From Alkaliphilus hydrothermalis (GTDB taxonomy: Bacteria > Bacillota > Clostridia > Peptostreptococcales > Natronincolaceae): 64,000 nt of DNA. Made by a program: the position numbers and the translations under genes. The stretch is taken from assembly GCF_016908555.1 (NCBI RefSeq), contig NZ_JAFBEE010000004.1, positions 62,001 through 126,000 of the forward strand, read 5' to 3'. Numbering within the stretch: the first letter of the stretch is position 1; each line of letters opens with the position of its first letter. Of the stretch, positions 42,940 through 51,916 are shown piece after piece. The notes beneath the pieces are model-generated. The model was not told the DNA's origin. It saw only the letters and a program-made list of their open reading frames with translations, and ran no database searches.

Positions 42940-44127
42940 CTAGATTAAGTTCATTTCCTTACCAACTTTTCTGAAAATCTCAACTGCACGGTCTAATTGC
43001 TCTTTAGTGTGGCCAGCTGTTACCATTACTCTACATCTACCGGTACCCTTCGGAACAGTTGGGAATACAATTCCAGAAACGAAAACACCATTTTCAAATA
43101 ATTTTCTACTGAATTCCATAGTCTTAGATTCTTCACCAATAATTACAGGTGTAATCGGTGTTTGACTGTTACCAATGTTGAATCCTAGTTCACTCATCTT
43201 AGCCTTGAAGTACTTAGCGTTATCCCATAGGCGATCAGTATACTCAGTCGTGCTCATCAATAATCTTACAGCCTCCATAATCGCACCTACAGCAGCTGGT
43301 GGTAAAGATGTACTGAATAGTAATGGTCGACCTCTATGGCTTAACCAATCCCTCATTGTTTCGCTACCTGCTACGTAACCACCCACTACACCAATCGCTT
43401 TAGATAATGTACCGATGGTGAAGTCTACTCGTCCGTGAAGTCCAAAATGGTCTACAGTACCTCTACCGCTTTCACCTAATACCCCAGAACCATGGGCATC
43501 ATCTACATAAGTCATGGCATTGTATTTCTCAGCTAAGTTAACGATGTCTGGTAATGGAGCAATATCTCCATCCATACTGAATACACCATCAGTAATAATT
43601 AATACATTTCTGTAGTTATCTCTTTTTTCCTTAAGTACTGCTTCTAAGTGATTCATGTCAGAATGCTTGTAAACTGTTTTATCAGCTCTACTTAATCTAG
43701 CACCATCAATGATGGAAGCATGGTTTAATTCATCAGAGATGATTAAGTCACCTTTTTCTGTAACTGCTTGAATTGTACCAGCATTACAGTTGAAGCCCGA
43801 TTGGTAAACCATAACCCCTTCTTCTCTTTTAAACTCAGCTAATAGTGTTTCTAATTCTTCATGGATATCCATGTTACCTACGATTGTTCTAACAGCACCA
43901 GAACCAACTCCGTACTTATTTACTGCATCAATAGCAGCTTGCTTTAATCTTGGGTGATTAGCAAACCCTAAGTAGTTGTTTGAAGAAAGGTTAATAACAC
44001 TCTTTCCATTAAGGATTACCTCTGATTCGTTTGCTCCTTCTAAGATTGGAAGCTTACGATATACTCCATCATTTTTTAACTCTTGGATCTTTTCTTTTAG
44101 GAAACTCAATTCATGTATGTTTGACAT
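42940..44127 (-). CDS. kbl: Glycine C-acetyltransferase (2-amino-3-ketobutyrate CoA ligase)
   Basis: PLP enzyme cleaving 2-amino-3-ketobutyrate with CoA into glycine and acetyl-CoA, the second step of threonine breakdown. It has 395 residues of the alpha-oxoamine synthase family. NLSSNNYLGFANHPRLKQAA, SDELNHASIIDGARLSRADK, YVDDAHGSGVLGESGRGTVD and the PLP lysine in FTIGTLSKAIGVVGGYVAGS are all in place. It follows tdh by 91 bp; the pair forms the Tdh-Kbl pathway and ends at a terminator. Confidence 0.96.
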   Translation of the reverse strand: MSNIHELSFLKEKIQELKNDGVYRKLPILEGANESEVILNGKSVINLSSNNYLGFANHPRLKQAAIDAVNKYGVGSGAVRTIVGNMDIHEELETLLAEFKREEGVMVYQSGFNCNAGTIQAVTEKGDLIISDELNHASIIDGARLSRADKTVYKHSDMNHLEAVLKEKRDNYRNVLIITDGVFSMDGDIAPLPDIVNLAEKYNAMTYVDDAHGSGVLGESGRGTVDHFGLHGRVDFTIGTLSKAIGVVGGYVAGSETMRDWLSHRGRPLLFSTSLPPAAVGAIMEAVRLLMSTTEYTDRLWDNAKYFKAKMSELGFNIGNSQTPITPVIIGEESKTMEFSRKLFENGVFVSGIVFPTVPKGTGRCRVMVTAGHTKEQLDRAVEIFRKVGKEMNLI

Positions 44128-44218
44128 GTTTGATTACCTCCTCATATTTTTTTCTTTTCTATTCAATATATTATTAACATAAATAGTAATAAAATATCAA
44201 GCTAACTTCAAAAATTTC

Positions 44219-45289
44219 TTATTTATTGTATGTATCGAAAAGCTCCTTTGTTGGATAAAGTACAACTTTACCACAGTCTCCACTTGCCATTAAATCAAAA
44301 CCTTTTTCAAACTCTTCCATTGGTAAGCGGTGGGTGATAATGGCATCTAAGTTAAGGTTTCCTGATTCAATTAGTCCCTTTACTTGGTACCATGTTTCGT
44401 ACATTTTTCTACCAGCAATTCCGTGGATTGTGATTCCTTTAAATACGATATCATTTGCAATATCTAAAGGAACTTCAGCAGTTGGGATTCCCAGCATAGC
44501 CATTCTTCCACCCAACTTGATGTACTTTAATGCTTGCTTGATGGCAATGGCATTTCCTGACATTTCAGCTACTACATCTACTCCAAGCCCCTCAGTTTCT
44601 TCTAAGATTCTAGCAATAGGATCTTCCTTCATTGGATTAATGACTACATCTGCTCCTAATTGTTTTGCTAACTCTAATCTATATTCATTAACTTCGATTG
44701 CGATTACCTTTGATGCACTTACAGCTTTAGCAACAGCCACTGCCATGATCCCGATTGGTCCACAACCAACAACCGCTACAGTTTTTCCAATGATGTCCCC
44801 AGACATGATGGTATGTACAGCGTTTCCAAGGGGTTCTTGAACTGCTAAGTAAGCTGGGTCGATACCCTTTGGGTTTTTCCAAGCATTTGTTTCTGGGATT
44901 GCAACGTATTCAGCATATGTACCGTTAGTGTCTACTCCTAAGATTGCTGTATCCTTACAGATATGAGCCTTTCCAGTTGTACAAAGCTCACATGTATTAC
45001 ATACAATATGAGTTTCAGCAGAAACAATGTCTCCTACTTGAATAGATTTAACATCTGCTCCTATTTCAACAACCTCACCAGCGAATTCGTGTCCCATTAC
45101 ATAAGGTGGCTTAATCCTATTTTGAGACCAAGCATCCCAGCTATAGATGTGGGCATCTGTACCGCATATGGATGTTGCCATAACCTTAACTAATACATCC
45201 TTTGGTCCAATTTTAGGAATGTCCATCTCTGATAAAACAGCTCCTGCCTTTGCTTCCTGTTTCATAACAACCTTCATCTTACCTTCCAT
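44219..45289 (-). CDS. tdh: L-threonine 3-dehydrogenase (zinc alcohol dehydrogenase family)
   Basis: Oxidises threonine to 2-amino-3-ketobutyrate with NAD. It has about 356 residues of the medium-chain dehydrogenase family. Catalytic zinc ligands are in TSICGTDAHIYSW and VMGHEFAGEVVEIG; structural zinc Cys in CNTCELCTTGKAHIC. The NAD-binding Rossmann motif is VAVVGCGPIGIMAVAVA. The in-frame extension to 45361 is rejected: ATG at 45289 has GGGAGG nine bases upstream. First gene of the tdh-kbl pair. Confidence 0.95.
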   Translation of the reverse strand: MEGKMKVVMKQEAKAGAVLSEMDIPKIGPKDVLVKVMATSICGTDAHIYSWDAWSQNRIKPPYVMGHEFAGEVVEIGADVKSIQVGDIVSAETHIVCNTCELCTTGKAHICKDTAILGVDTNGTYAEYVAIPETNAWKNPKGIDPAYLAVQEPLGNAVHTIMSGDIIGKTVAVVGCGPIGIMAVAVAKAVSASKVIAIEVNEYRLELAKQLGADVVINPMKEDPIARILEETEGLGVDVVAEMSGNAIAIKQALKYIKLGGRMAMLGIPTAEVPLDIANDIVFKGITIHGIAGRKMYETWYQVKGLIESGNLNLDAIITHRLPMEEFEKGFDLMASGDCGKVVLYPTKELFDTYNK

Positions 45290-45625
45290 TCGACAAAACC
45301 TCCCAATATATGTATAATTACATTTAAATAAATTAAATTTCGCCAAAATTACTCCATCCATAGAATAACATATCTATGAGGAAATTTCTTCTTTTTTTAC
45401 AAAGTTAGAAAATTAAATTTATTAATTATAATTTTAACAAACTTTTTTAAAAATTACTAATGAAAATATGTATAACTTACTAATTTGTCCCTATACAACT
45501 ATACCTTAAAAAATAGGCATCCTATTCAAGGATGCCTATTTTTATTGATTTAGCTTAATTTAAATTTTAAGGCTCATTTACTTGTTCCGCTAACTTTTGA
45601 TCTTCTCCGAAGACAGTCAAATGGA
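45290..45625. other. Intergenic stretch of 336 bp
   Basis: Contains the tdh leader (no clear consensus promoter that I trust) and the terminator of the Lon-like gene at 45507-45545. Nothing else recognised. Confidence 0.6.
45507..45545 (-). terminator. Intrinsic terminator after Lon-like gene
   Basis: AAAAATAGGCATCC pairs perfectly with GGATGCCTATTTTT around a 7-nt loop, followed by a T/A-rich tail on both strands. It lies about 80 nt past the Lon-like stop. Confidence 0.85.
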
Positions 45626-48088
45626 TTATTTTTTCTTCAACTCCTCTTCCTCAGCTTGCTCTTCCTTAGTTTGCCCTTCCTTTAAATCGTCTTCCTTATA
45701 AGCTTCAAACTTAGACTTCTCAGATTTCTTTTTCTTCACCTTGCCATTTGTAAGGACACCATAATATTTGTCTAATTTCTTATTTACTGCTTCATAAATT
45801 TTTTCATGGGATTCTCCCATCACTAGTGCCATTCCCTCATTAACATGCTTCACAGCATAAATATGGAACTGCCCTACCTTCACCGCCTCTACGATTTCCT
45901 CCGATAACATTAAATTTTCAACATTTTGATGGGGAATAATTACCCCTTGATCTCCAGTAAGTCCCTTTTGTTTACATACATTAAAGAAGCCTTCAATTTT
46001 TTCTGTCACTCCCCCTACTGGCTGGATTAATCCTTTTTGATTAACAGAACCTGTTACTGCTATATTTTGCTTAATGGGGATTCCTGAAATACTAGAAAGA
46101 AGACCATATAGCTCTGTACTGGAGGCACTATCTCCATCTACACCTCCATAGGACTGCTCAAAGCATATTCTAGCTGACAATGCCAATGGTCGGTTTTGGG
46201 CAAATTGCTCCAGTAGAAAACCTGTCAGGATCAAGACACCCTTATCATAGATTTCACCGCTGAGATTAACTTCCCTTTCAATGTTGACAATGCCACCCCT
46301 ACCAGCACTGGAGGTGATTGTAATAACACTAGGCTTACCAAAGGAATTTTCACCGATTGAAAGGACTGAAAGACCATTGATTACGCCAACTTTTTCTCCA
46401 GCTACATCAATTAATACATGTTCATCCTTAAACTGTTGTCGAATCTTTTCCGGATACTTACCGACTCGATAGGATTTATGACCTATGGCCTTTTTGATAT
46501 CCTCAACAGTGATGATATCGTGATGTGCTAATGCTGCCCAACGATCAGCCTCCACGATAATTTCTATAATTTTATTAAATCTTGTGGACAACTTCTTCTG
46601 ACTACCCGTAAGTCTACTGCTATATTCCACCAATCTAGCTACACTTTCATGGTCAAAGGGACGTAGCCCCTTGGCCTTTGTATAACTACTGATAAACTGC
46701 GCCATCCTAATTTCATTTTCTCTATTTCTTTCCATTTCATCATCAAAATCCACTAGAACTTTAAAATACTTTTGGAAGTCTTCATCATAATGATGAAGTA
46801 GATAGTATAATTGTTCACTACCGATTAAAATTACCTTTAGTTGAATTGGAATCGGTTCTAATTTTAACGAACCTCCATCTATAATTCCCAACTGACTTCC
46901 CATATTTTCTACAGTGATTTCCTTGGTCTGTAGGATACGTTTTAAAGTTTCCCATGAATAAGGATTTGTAAGGAGTTTGCTTGCTTCCATCATCAGATAC
47001 CCACCATTGGCCATATGTACTGCCCCTGGCTTAATATGAAGAAAACTGGTTTTAAGAACACCATTACTATTGATGTATTCAACTGCCCCTGTTAATTTGT
47101 TAAGGGTAGGGTTGAACTCCATTACAAGGGGAGCTCCCTCAGTGTTACTATTGTCAATAAATAGATTCACTCGATATTTCTGCAGGAAAGGTTCCCCTTC
47201 TATCTTTTCAGATAAAATTAGTAAATCTTCATCATCCATTACAAACTGATATACATTTTCCAGCATATCTTCTTCTACTGCCTTCAGATAATTAACTACT
47301 TTTTCACAATCCTCATAGATCTCGACAAATTCCTGGATAATGGGGCTTACTACAAAAATCCCCACTTTCTTTTCCAACTGAAGAAGTCTTTTTTTAGCTA
47401 ATCGTTCAAGTTTCTTAATCTTAATTAATACCTCCAGTGCCATTTCTTGAACTTCTGCTAAATACTCATCCATCTCTTCCCTTACTTCATCCGGCAACAT
47501 CTCGTATTCTTCCTCTGTTATCTCCTCATCCTTGTAGATGGGCTTGAAGGCAAAACCAGTACTGATGGCCTTTACGAAAAAATTTCTTTCTTTTGAATAT
47601 GCCTGCAAGTAATTTAACAGTCTATTTTTTTCCTCTTGATAAATTCGAGAGATTTCATTTCTTTGACGGTCATAATCTTCGCTATTGAAGGCTCTGGAGA
47701 CTTGGATAACCACCTCCTCCACCATTTCCACCATATCTTTTTGAAACGCTTTCCCCCTCCCTGCTGGAAGATTTAGCGCCTGCGCTTTATCAGGTTGTTG
47801 GAAACAATAAACATAACACCAATCCTCTGGTATTGGCTTTTCTTTTGATAATTTATCTATTAGGGATTTTGCATAGCTGGTTCTACCAGTCCCTTTTGGA
47901 CCACTGATATACATATGATAACTGTTGTGTTCAATCCCCAATCCAAATTGCATAGCTTCCTCTGCCCTCTTCTGACCCATCATCCCTTCTATCTCTGGGA
48001 CTTCATCGGTGGTTTTAAATGGAAATGCTGTTATATTACATAATCGTCTTAATTGATCAGGGGTTAATTCCAGTGGGTGTCTCAACAT
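45626..48088 (-). CDS. Lon-like ATP-dependent protease (AAA_32 type)
   Basis: An 820-residue AAA+ protease of the Lon-related group lacking the classical LAN domain. The AAA part has Walker A MYISGPKGTGRTSYAKSLI. A long coiled-coil insertion occupies residues about 130-280. The C-terminal Lon protease domain has the catalytic serine in GVDGDSASSTELYGLLSSIS and the lysine in VGGVTEKIEGFFNVCKQKGL. The last 40 residues are a Lys/Glu-rich tail. Start at 48088 (MLRHPLELT) is behind GGAGGG at short spacing; earlier in-frame ATGs lack sites. Monocistronic. Confidence 0.93.
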   Translation of the reverse strand: MLRHPLELTPDQLRRLCNITAFPFKTTDEVPEIEGMMGQKRAEEAMQFGLGIEHNSYHMYISGPKGTGRTSYAKSLIDKLSKEKPIPEDWCYVYCFQQPDKAQALNLPAGRGKAFQKDMVEMVEEVVIQVSRAFNSEDYDRQRNEISRIYQEEKNRLLNYLQAYSKERNFFVKAISTGFAFKPIYKDEEITEEEYEMLPDEVREEMDEYLAEVQEMALEVLIKIKKLERLAKKRLLQLEKKVGIFVVSPIIQEFVEIYEDCEKVVNYLKAVEEDMLENVYQFVMDDEDLLILSEKIEGEPFLQKYRVNLFIDNSNTEGAPLVMEFNPTLNKLTGAVEYINSNGVLKTSFLHIKPGAVHMANGGYLMMEASKLLTNPYSWETLKRILQTKEITVENMGSQLGIIDGGSLKLEPIPIQLKVILIGSEQLYYLLHHYDEDFQKYFKVLVDFDDEMERNRENEIRMAQFISSYTKAKGLRPFDHESVARLVEYSSRLTGSQKKLSTRFNKIIEIIVEADRWAALAHHDIITVEDIKKAIGHKSYRVGKYPEKIRQQFKDEHVLIDVAGEKVGVINGLSVLSIGENSFGKPSVITITSSAGRGGIVNIEREVNLSGEIYDKGVLILTGFLLEQFAQNRPLALSARICFEQSYGGVDGDSASSTELYGLLSSISGIPIKQNIAVTGSVNQKGLIQPVGGVTEKIEGFFNVCKQKGLTGDQGVIIPHQNVENLMLSEEIVEAVKVGQFHIYAVKHVNEGMALVMGESHEKIYEAVNKKLDKYYGVLTNGKVKKKKSEKSKFEAYKEDDLKEGQTKEEQAEEEELKKK

Positions 48089-48218
48089 GATCCCTCCATT
48101 CTTTTTTAAATAATAGACTACTACCATCATATTCATAGTGGACATCATTCTCTACTATATTTTTATATTAGTATTTAAAAGGTGATTTCGTGACTAATTT
48201 CGTCATGAAAATATAAGC

Positions 48219-48249
48219 AAAAAAAAAGTCCCCTTAAAATAAGGAGACT
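48219..48249 (-). terminator. Intrinsic terminator after RNase H gene
   Basis: On the minus strand AGTCTCCTTA pairs with TAAGGGGACT (one mismatch), loop of three, followed by a T-run of at least eight, 15 nt past the stop. Confidence 0.85.
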
Positions 48250-48264
48250 GCATTTCTCATTCAC

Positions 48265-49203
48265 TTATACCTCGTATTGAAAATCCTTCTTATTACCTTC
48301 TTTATCCGTTACTGTCCATTGAATCTTAGAATTCTCTATATCGAATTTTATCTCTATCGTATCTAGAGCATTTTTATCATACCCCTTAAGTTCCCATACT
48401 TCCTTAGCAAACTTGATTAATTTACTCTCGGAGATGACATATTCCTTGAAGATAAAATCAATAGAATTTTTCTTTCGCTCTCTGACCTTCATTATTTTCT
48501 TAAATATTTTCATTTCTTCATCTAAGGAGTATATGCTTGAACTATTTCCAGTGCTTTCCCTTTTCTCCACCTTCATATGCCCATCCTTAATTTCTCCCAA
48601 TAGAGCTTTCTTAGCCAGTTGATCAGCTTCTTCATTGTATTTATCCCCAGTATGGGCCCTTACCTTTGTGAATTTTATATCTAAGTATTTTCTATAATCC
48701 TTGATGAACTCAACATATTCTTGAGTCCCCTGCTTATTTGCCTTCCAGTTACCATTGGCCCATCGTTCGATTCCTTCATAGTCGTGGTAGATCATGATGG
48801 ATGCACATTTATTTTCATGGGCCCACTCAATCGCCTTCATGGCCCCCAGCAGCTCTCCAGCTACATTCCGCATTTCTACATATTCCTTTTCAATCCCTAC
48901 ACCAGCCAAACGAATCACTTCATCCTTATGTAGGATCACACATCCATAGGCGTACCTCTGATAACCATTCATGTAGCTACCATCAACATAGGCTTCGACT
49001 TCAGCTTTGATTTCTTTACCATCCTCCTGCAGTGGATTTGAAGCAGCATCTCCACTGACATAGTTATAGGCTTCTTCATAGGAGGAGAAACTTTTATAAA
49101 TCGCTCCACTAAAACCTTGTATATGTTTTTTGCACTCATTCCAATTATCAAACACACCCGTCTCTCTACCCATTTTAATAGCGTAGTATTTCTTTTGTGC
49201 CAC
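48265..49203 (-). CDS. rnhA: Viroplasmin-type ribonuclease H
   Basis: Degrades RNA in RNA:DNA hybrids. It has 312 residues. The N-terminal caulimovirus viroplasmin domain (residues 1-50: KKYYAIKMGRETGVFDNWNE with YKSFSSYEEAYNYV) binds hybrids. The RNase H domain (about 68-205) has catalytic acidic residues in AYVDGSYMNGYQRYAYGCVI, GELLGAMKAIEWA, IYHDYEGIERWANG and TGDKYNEEADQLAKKALLG. A further C-terminal 105 residues do not match RNase H and are unassigned. Monocistronic, with its own terminator. Confidence 0.92.
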   Translation of the reverse strand: MAQKKYYAIKMGRETGVFDNWNECKKHIQGFSGAIYKSFSSYEEAYNYVSGDAASNPLQEDGKEIKAEVEAYVDGSYMNGYQRYAYGCVILHKDEVIRLAGVGIEKEYVEMRNVAGELLGAMKAIEWAHENKCASIMIYHDYEGIERWANGNWKANKQGTQEYVEFIKDYRKYLDIKFTKVRAHTGDKYNEEADQLAKKALLGEIKDGHMKVEKRESTGNSSSIYSLDEEMKIFKKIMKVRERKKNSIDFIFKEYVISESKLIKFAKEVWELKGYDKNALDTIEIKFDIENSKIQWTVTDKEGNKKDFQYEV

Positions 49204-49275
49204 TGTATTCCCCCCTTGTTTTGATTAATCTATTATTCTGTTTGTATCAACTTATATAATTCTGATCTAGTGTTT

Positions 49276-50343
49276 TTATTGATTGTTATTTTCTGTGTTA
49301 GCTTTACTCGTATTTTTCTTCTCCTTCAACCGCTCAATCCCCCACTCTGCATACTGTCGTATATCTAGTCTAGGGTCCTTTAAAAGAGGGGTTAGGTACT
49401 GTATAGCCTCTGGGGTTCCTTGGTTTACTAAAGCAATAATGGCATTCCTTTGAAGGACTTTCTTCCCCCTCCAGCCAGAAGCATTATCTTTAAATGCCTC
49501 CTTAAACTCTTTGTTTGACATATTTAATAGTTTGACCAAATCCACTTGATGGGAAGTACCCATAGGGACAAAATCTTTAGTAGACGAAGCCCTTACCCCC
49601 TTATTATGGGGACATATTGTTTGGCATACATCGCAGCCGTAGAGCCTTTTGACTAGTTTAACCCTGTCTTCTTCTGCAATATCGGTTCTTTTTTGTAGGA
49701 GACAGGACAAACACCTATTTCCATTGAAGACGTAGGGCGCCTCTATTGCACCTGATGGACAATGTTCTATACATAGATTACAACCCAAGCATTCCTTATT
49801 CTTAAGGGGCATGTCCCCCTTAATTTCTACATTTGTGATCATGTAACCGATAAAAAACCATGATCCATATTCCTCATTAATTAGAGTTGAATTGTATCCA
49901 TACCACCCTAGCCCTGCCCGATGGGCTACTTCTCGGTCCACCAGTGGACCTGTGTCCACAAAGGCTTTGTATTCAGCCCCCGCCACCTCAATCTCCAGCA
50001 ATTTTCCAATAGCCTCCAGCTTTTCATGGAGGACAAGATGATAGTCCTTTCCCCAAGCAGTTCTGGCCAATTCTCCATAATATTGGGGCTTTTCCACCTC
50101 CAACTGGGAGTCATCTATATAGTAGCCTTGTCCAATCACGATGATGGATTTTGCCGTCTGGAGGGTTTTGCGGGGATCAATCCTTAACTCTATATCTTCC
50201 TCTTCAAACCCGGTAAGATATTGGGCTTCCCTACGGTCTTCAAGAATTTGTCGCACTTCTTCAAAGGGTTGGGCTGAGGTAAAGCCTATTAAATCCACCC
50301 CGATTGCCTTTGCGTAATTTATGATTTTATCCTTTAAATTCAT
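49276..50343 (-). CDS. queG: Epoxyqueuosine reductase
   Basis: Last step of queuosine tRNA modification: reduces epoxyqueuosine using cobalamin and two 4Fe-4S clusters. It has 355 residues. The catalytic domain includes GQGYYIDDSQL and AFVDTGPLVDREVAHRAGLG followed by WYGYNSTLI. Ferredoxin motifs are CLGCNLCIEHCPSGAI and CLSCLLQKRTDI with GCDVCQTICPHNKG. The C-terminal HEAT-like repeat is QRNAIIALVNQGTPEAIQYL. Its dependence on cobalamin fits the B12 operon in this window. It lies downstream of lepB across the dispersed repeat. Confidence 0.96.
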   Translation of the reverse strand: MNLKDKIINYAKAIGVDLIGFTSAQPFEEVRQILEDRREAQYLTGFEEEDIELRIDPRKTLQTAKSIIVIGQGYYIDDSQLEVEKPQYYGELARTAWGKDYHLVLHEKLEAIGKLLEIEVAGAEYKAFVDTGPLVDREVAHRAGLGWYGYNSTLINEEYGSWFFIGYMITNVEIKGDMPLKNKECLGCNLCIEHCPSGAIEAPYVFNGNRCLSCLLQKRTDIAEEDRVKLVKRLYGCDVCQTICPHNKGVRASSTKDFVPMGTSHQVDLVKLLNMSNKEFKEAFKDNASGWRGKKVLQRNAIIALVNQGTPEAIQYLTPLLKDPRLDIRQYAEWGIERLKEKKNTSKANTENNNQ

Positions 50344-50359
50344 TATAATTCCCCTTTTA

Positions 50360-50506
50360 CGGCTGGAGGTTTTTCAATATTGGAGCCTGTTCAAAAGCCT
50401 TCAGATTCAAGGAGCAAGTGAAGCCAGCGATCGTAGCGTATGCAGTAATACGTGAGTGTGCTGGGTTTACGCCGTGACGCAGAAGCTGGAGGTTTTTCAA
50501 CAGGCT
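50360..50506 (-). repeat. Dispersed structured repeat, copy 2
   Basis: The core at 50384-50506 has the same ends as copy 1 (AGCCTGTTCAAAAG and TTTTTCAACAGGCT), the same GATTCAAGGAGCAA block, and the same apex GCGTATGCAGTAATACGT. The stem under the apex (AGCCAGCG with TGTGCTGGGTT) differs from copy 1 by paired substitutions. It is preceded at 50362-50377 by an exact copy of its right-end block GCTGGAGGTTTTTCAA (50485-50500). The right edge forms the TAG stop of the signal peptidase gene. Confidence 0.82.
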
Positions 50507-51047
50507 AATGTTGGTGTATAAATAGCCTCAGCTCATCCAACGGCCACACCCTAAATAACACCCTCCCCTTAATCCTATCGGTATCAAGAAAGCCAAAGTT
50601 CCTGCTGTCGTTACTATCGTTTCGGTTATCCCCCATAACAAAAACTGCTTTTTCTGGTACGATCCCTTGAAGATAGGGGTACACTCGATCTATATATCCT
50701 TCTGAATTTATGTATTCCTCTTTTATTTCTTCGTCATTCCTATATAAAGTCCCTTCTTTGAGGGCAAAATAATCTTCTTCATCGGCTACAATGCGTTTAA
50801 CAAAAAGTTGCCCGTTCCCATGATTGCCCGGGGGCGTAAAAATTATCAAATCCCCAACCTGTGGCTGTTGAAAAAGGTAGGCACATTTAAAGACAAAAAG
50901 CCTGTCTTTATTCTTTAAAGTAGGTTCCATAGATTGACCCTGTACCACAGCAAACCCAAATACGAACTTCTCTACAAAAAAAGCAATCACTAGCGCCACT
51001 AAAATAATTTCAAACCATTCACCGAATCTACTTAATTTTTTCACCAT
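50505..51047 (-). CDS. lepB: Type I signal peptidase
   Basis: Cleaves signal peptides from exported proteins at the outer face of the membrane. It has 180 residues, a small Firmicutes form. One N-terminal membrane segment (IILVALVIAFFVEKFVFGFA); the catalytic serine is in VQGQSMEPTLKNKDRLFVFK and the lysine in QLFVKRIVADEEDY. Box E is VFVMGDNRNDSNDSRNFGFL. Its TAG stop lies at the edge of a dispersed repeat. A second lepB-type gene is at 55933-56469. Confidence 0.95.
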   Translation of the reverse strand: MVKKLSRFGEWFEIILVALVIAFFVEKFVFGFAVVQGQSMEPTLKNKDRLFVFKCAYLFQQPQVGDLIIFTPPGNHGNGQLFVKRIVADEEDYFALKEGTLYRNDEEIKEEYINSEGYIDRVYPYLQGIVPEKAVFVMGDNRNDSNDSRNFGFLDTDRIKGRVLFRVWPLDELRLFIHQH

Positions 51048-51212
51048 TATAACACATCTCCTAATGTCTGTATATAAGTTATTTTTCCAATATTTGGTTG
51101 GATAACTAATTGACGATGTTAATAAATTAGTGGCCTCTATTAACAGACCGCTCCCTATTTTTATTATTATGATTACTTTTAGGGATATTATCCCCTTAAT
51201 GGTGAAAAAAAT

Positions 51213-51267
51213 TAAAAAACCACTATAAATATAGGAAGGTTTGCACCCCTAAATTTACAGTGGTTGG
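51213..51267 (-). terminator. Intrinsic terminator after DUF456 gene
   Basis: On the minus strand AACCACTGTAAAT pairs with ATTTATAGTGGTT (one mismatch or wobble) around a 22-nt loop, followed by TTTTTTAATTTTTTT. Confidence 0.8.
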
Positions 51268-51300
51268 ATTTAAATTATTGACACTATGTTAAGCTCTATT

Positions 51301-51780
51301 TTAAGTTAATACAACAAGGCTAAAATACCCCATCATAATGGTGACGATTATTACATTGACGATAATACTCAATACGTATCCCACTAAACTTGCTGTACCT
51401 GATTTTATAGAGGATTTTAAGTTCTTTCCTGATAAAATCTCCCCAGCCATAATTCCTAAAAACTGCCCCACTACTAAGCCAATTAAGTTTAACAATAAAA
51501 AACCAACGATACCACCAATAATCAGACCCCATGTTCCTGTTTTTGAGACGTTGAATTTCTTTGCACTAATAAAAGAGGCTAAATAATCAAATAGAATTCC
51601 TCCTAAAGTCAATAACCCAAACAACACTATCACCTTTAAAGAGATAACAGTAAAGGATGTGGACCAGCCATAAAGGACAATTCCTGCTAAAACTAAAATA
51701 GGCCCCGGTAAAAATGCTACAAATATCCCTATAATTCCTAGAATTATTAGTATTACACTAAAAAATAAATAGTAGTTCAT
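51301..51780 (-). CDS. DUF456 membrane protein
   Basis: A 159-residue integral membrane protein of the DUF456 family with about four hydrophobic segments and Gly-rich packing motifs: FVAFLPGPILVLAGIVLYGW, LGGILFDYLASFISAKKFNV followed by SKTGTWGLIIGGIVGFLLLN, and FLGIMAGEILSGKNLKSSIK. Function unknown. Monocistronic with terminator. Confidence 0.85.
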   Translation of the reverse strand: MNYYLFFSVILIILGIIGIFVAFLPGPILVLAGIVLYGWSTSFTVISLKVIVLFGLLTLGGILFDYLASFISAKKFNVSKTGTWGLIIGGIVGFLLLNLIGLVVGQFLGIMAGEILSGKNLKSSIKSGTASLVGYVLSIIVNVIIVTIMMGYFSLVVLT

Positions 51781-51896
51781 ATCCCCATCACCAACCTTTT
51801 AAAATCATGTACTATACACTATCTATTATTGCCACTTTAAGAAATACCATCCTATTCTACTCCTCGTCAAACAAGCTTAAAGAAAGGCTAACAAAA

Positions 51897-51916
51897 AGCG
51901 TGGAATTATCCACGCT
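51897..51916 (-). terminator. Terminator whose loop is the stop codon of the HTH gene
   Basis: On the minus strand AGCGTGGA pairs with TCCACGCT over 8 bp, and the 4-nt loop TAAT includes the TAA stop (51908-51906). A CTTTTTG tail follows. The 5' arm is therefore the last codons of the gene. Confidence 0.75.

Noticed and set aside
44334..44840. Plus-strand ORF of 168 codons
   Set aside because: It is antisense to tdh; composition mirrors the Gly/Ala-rich Rossmann region.
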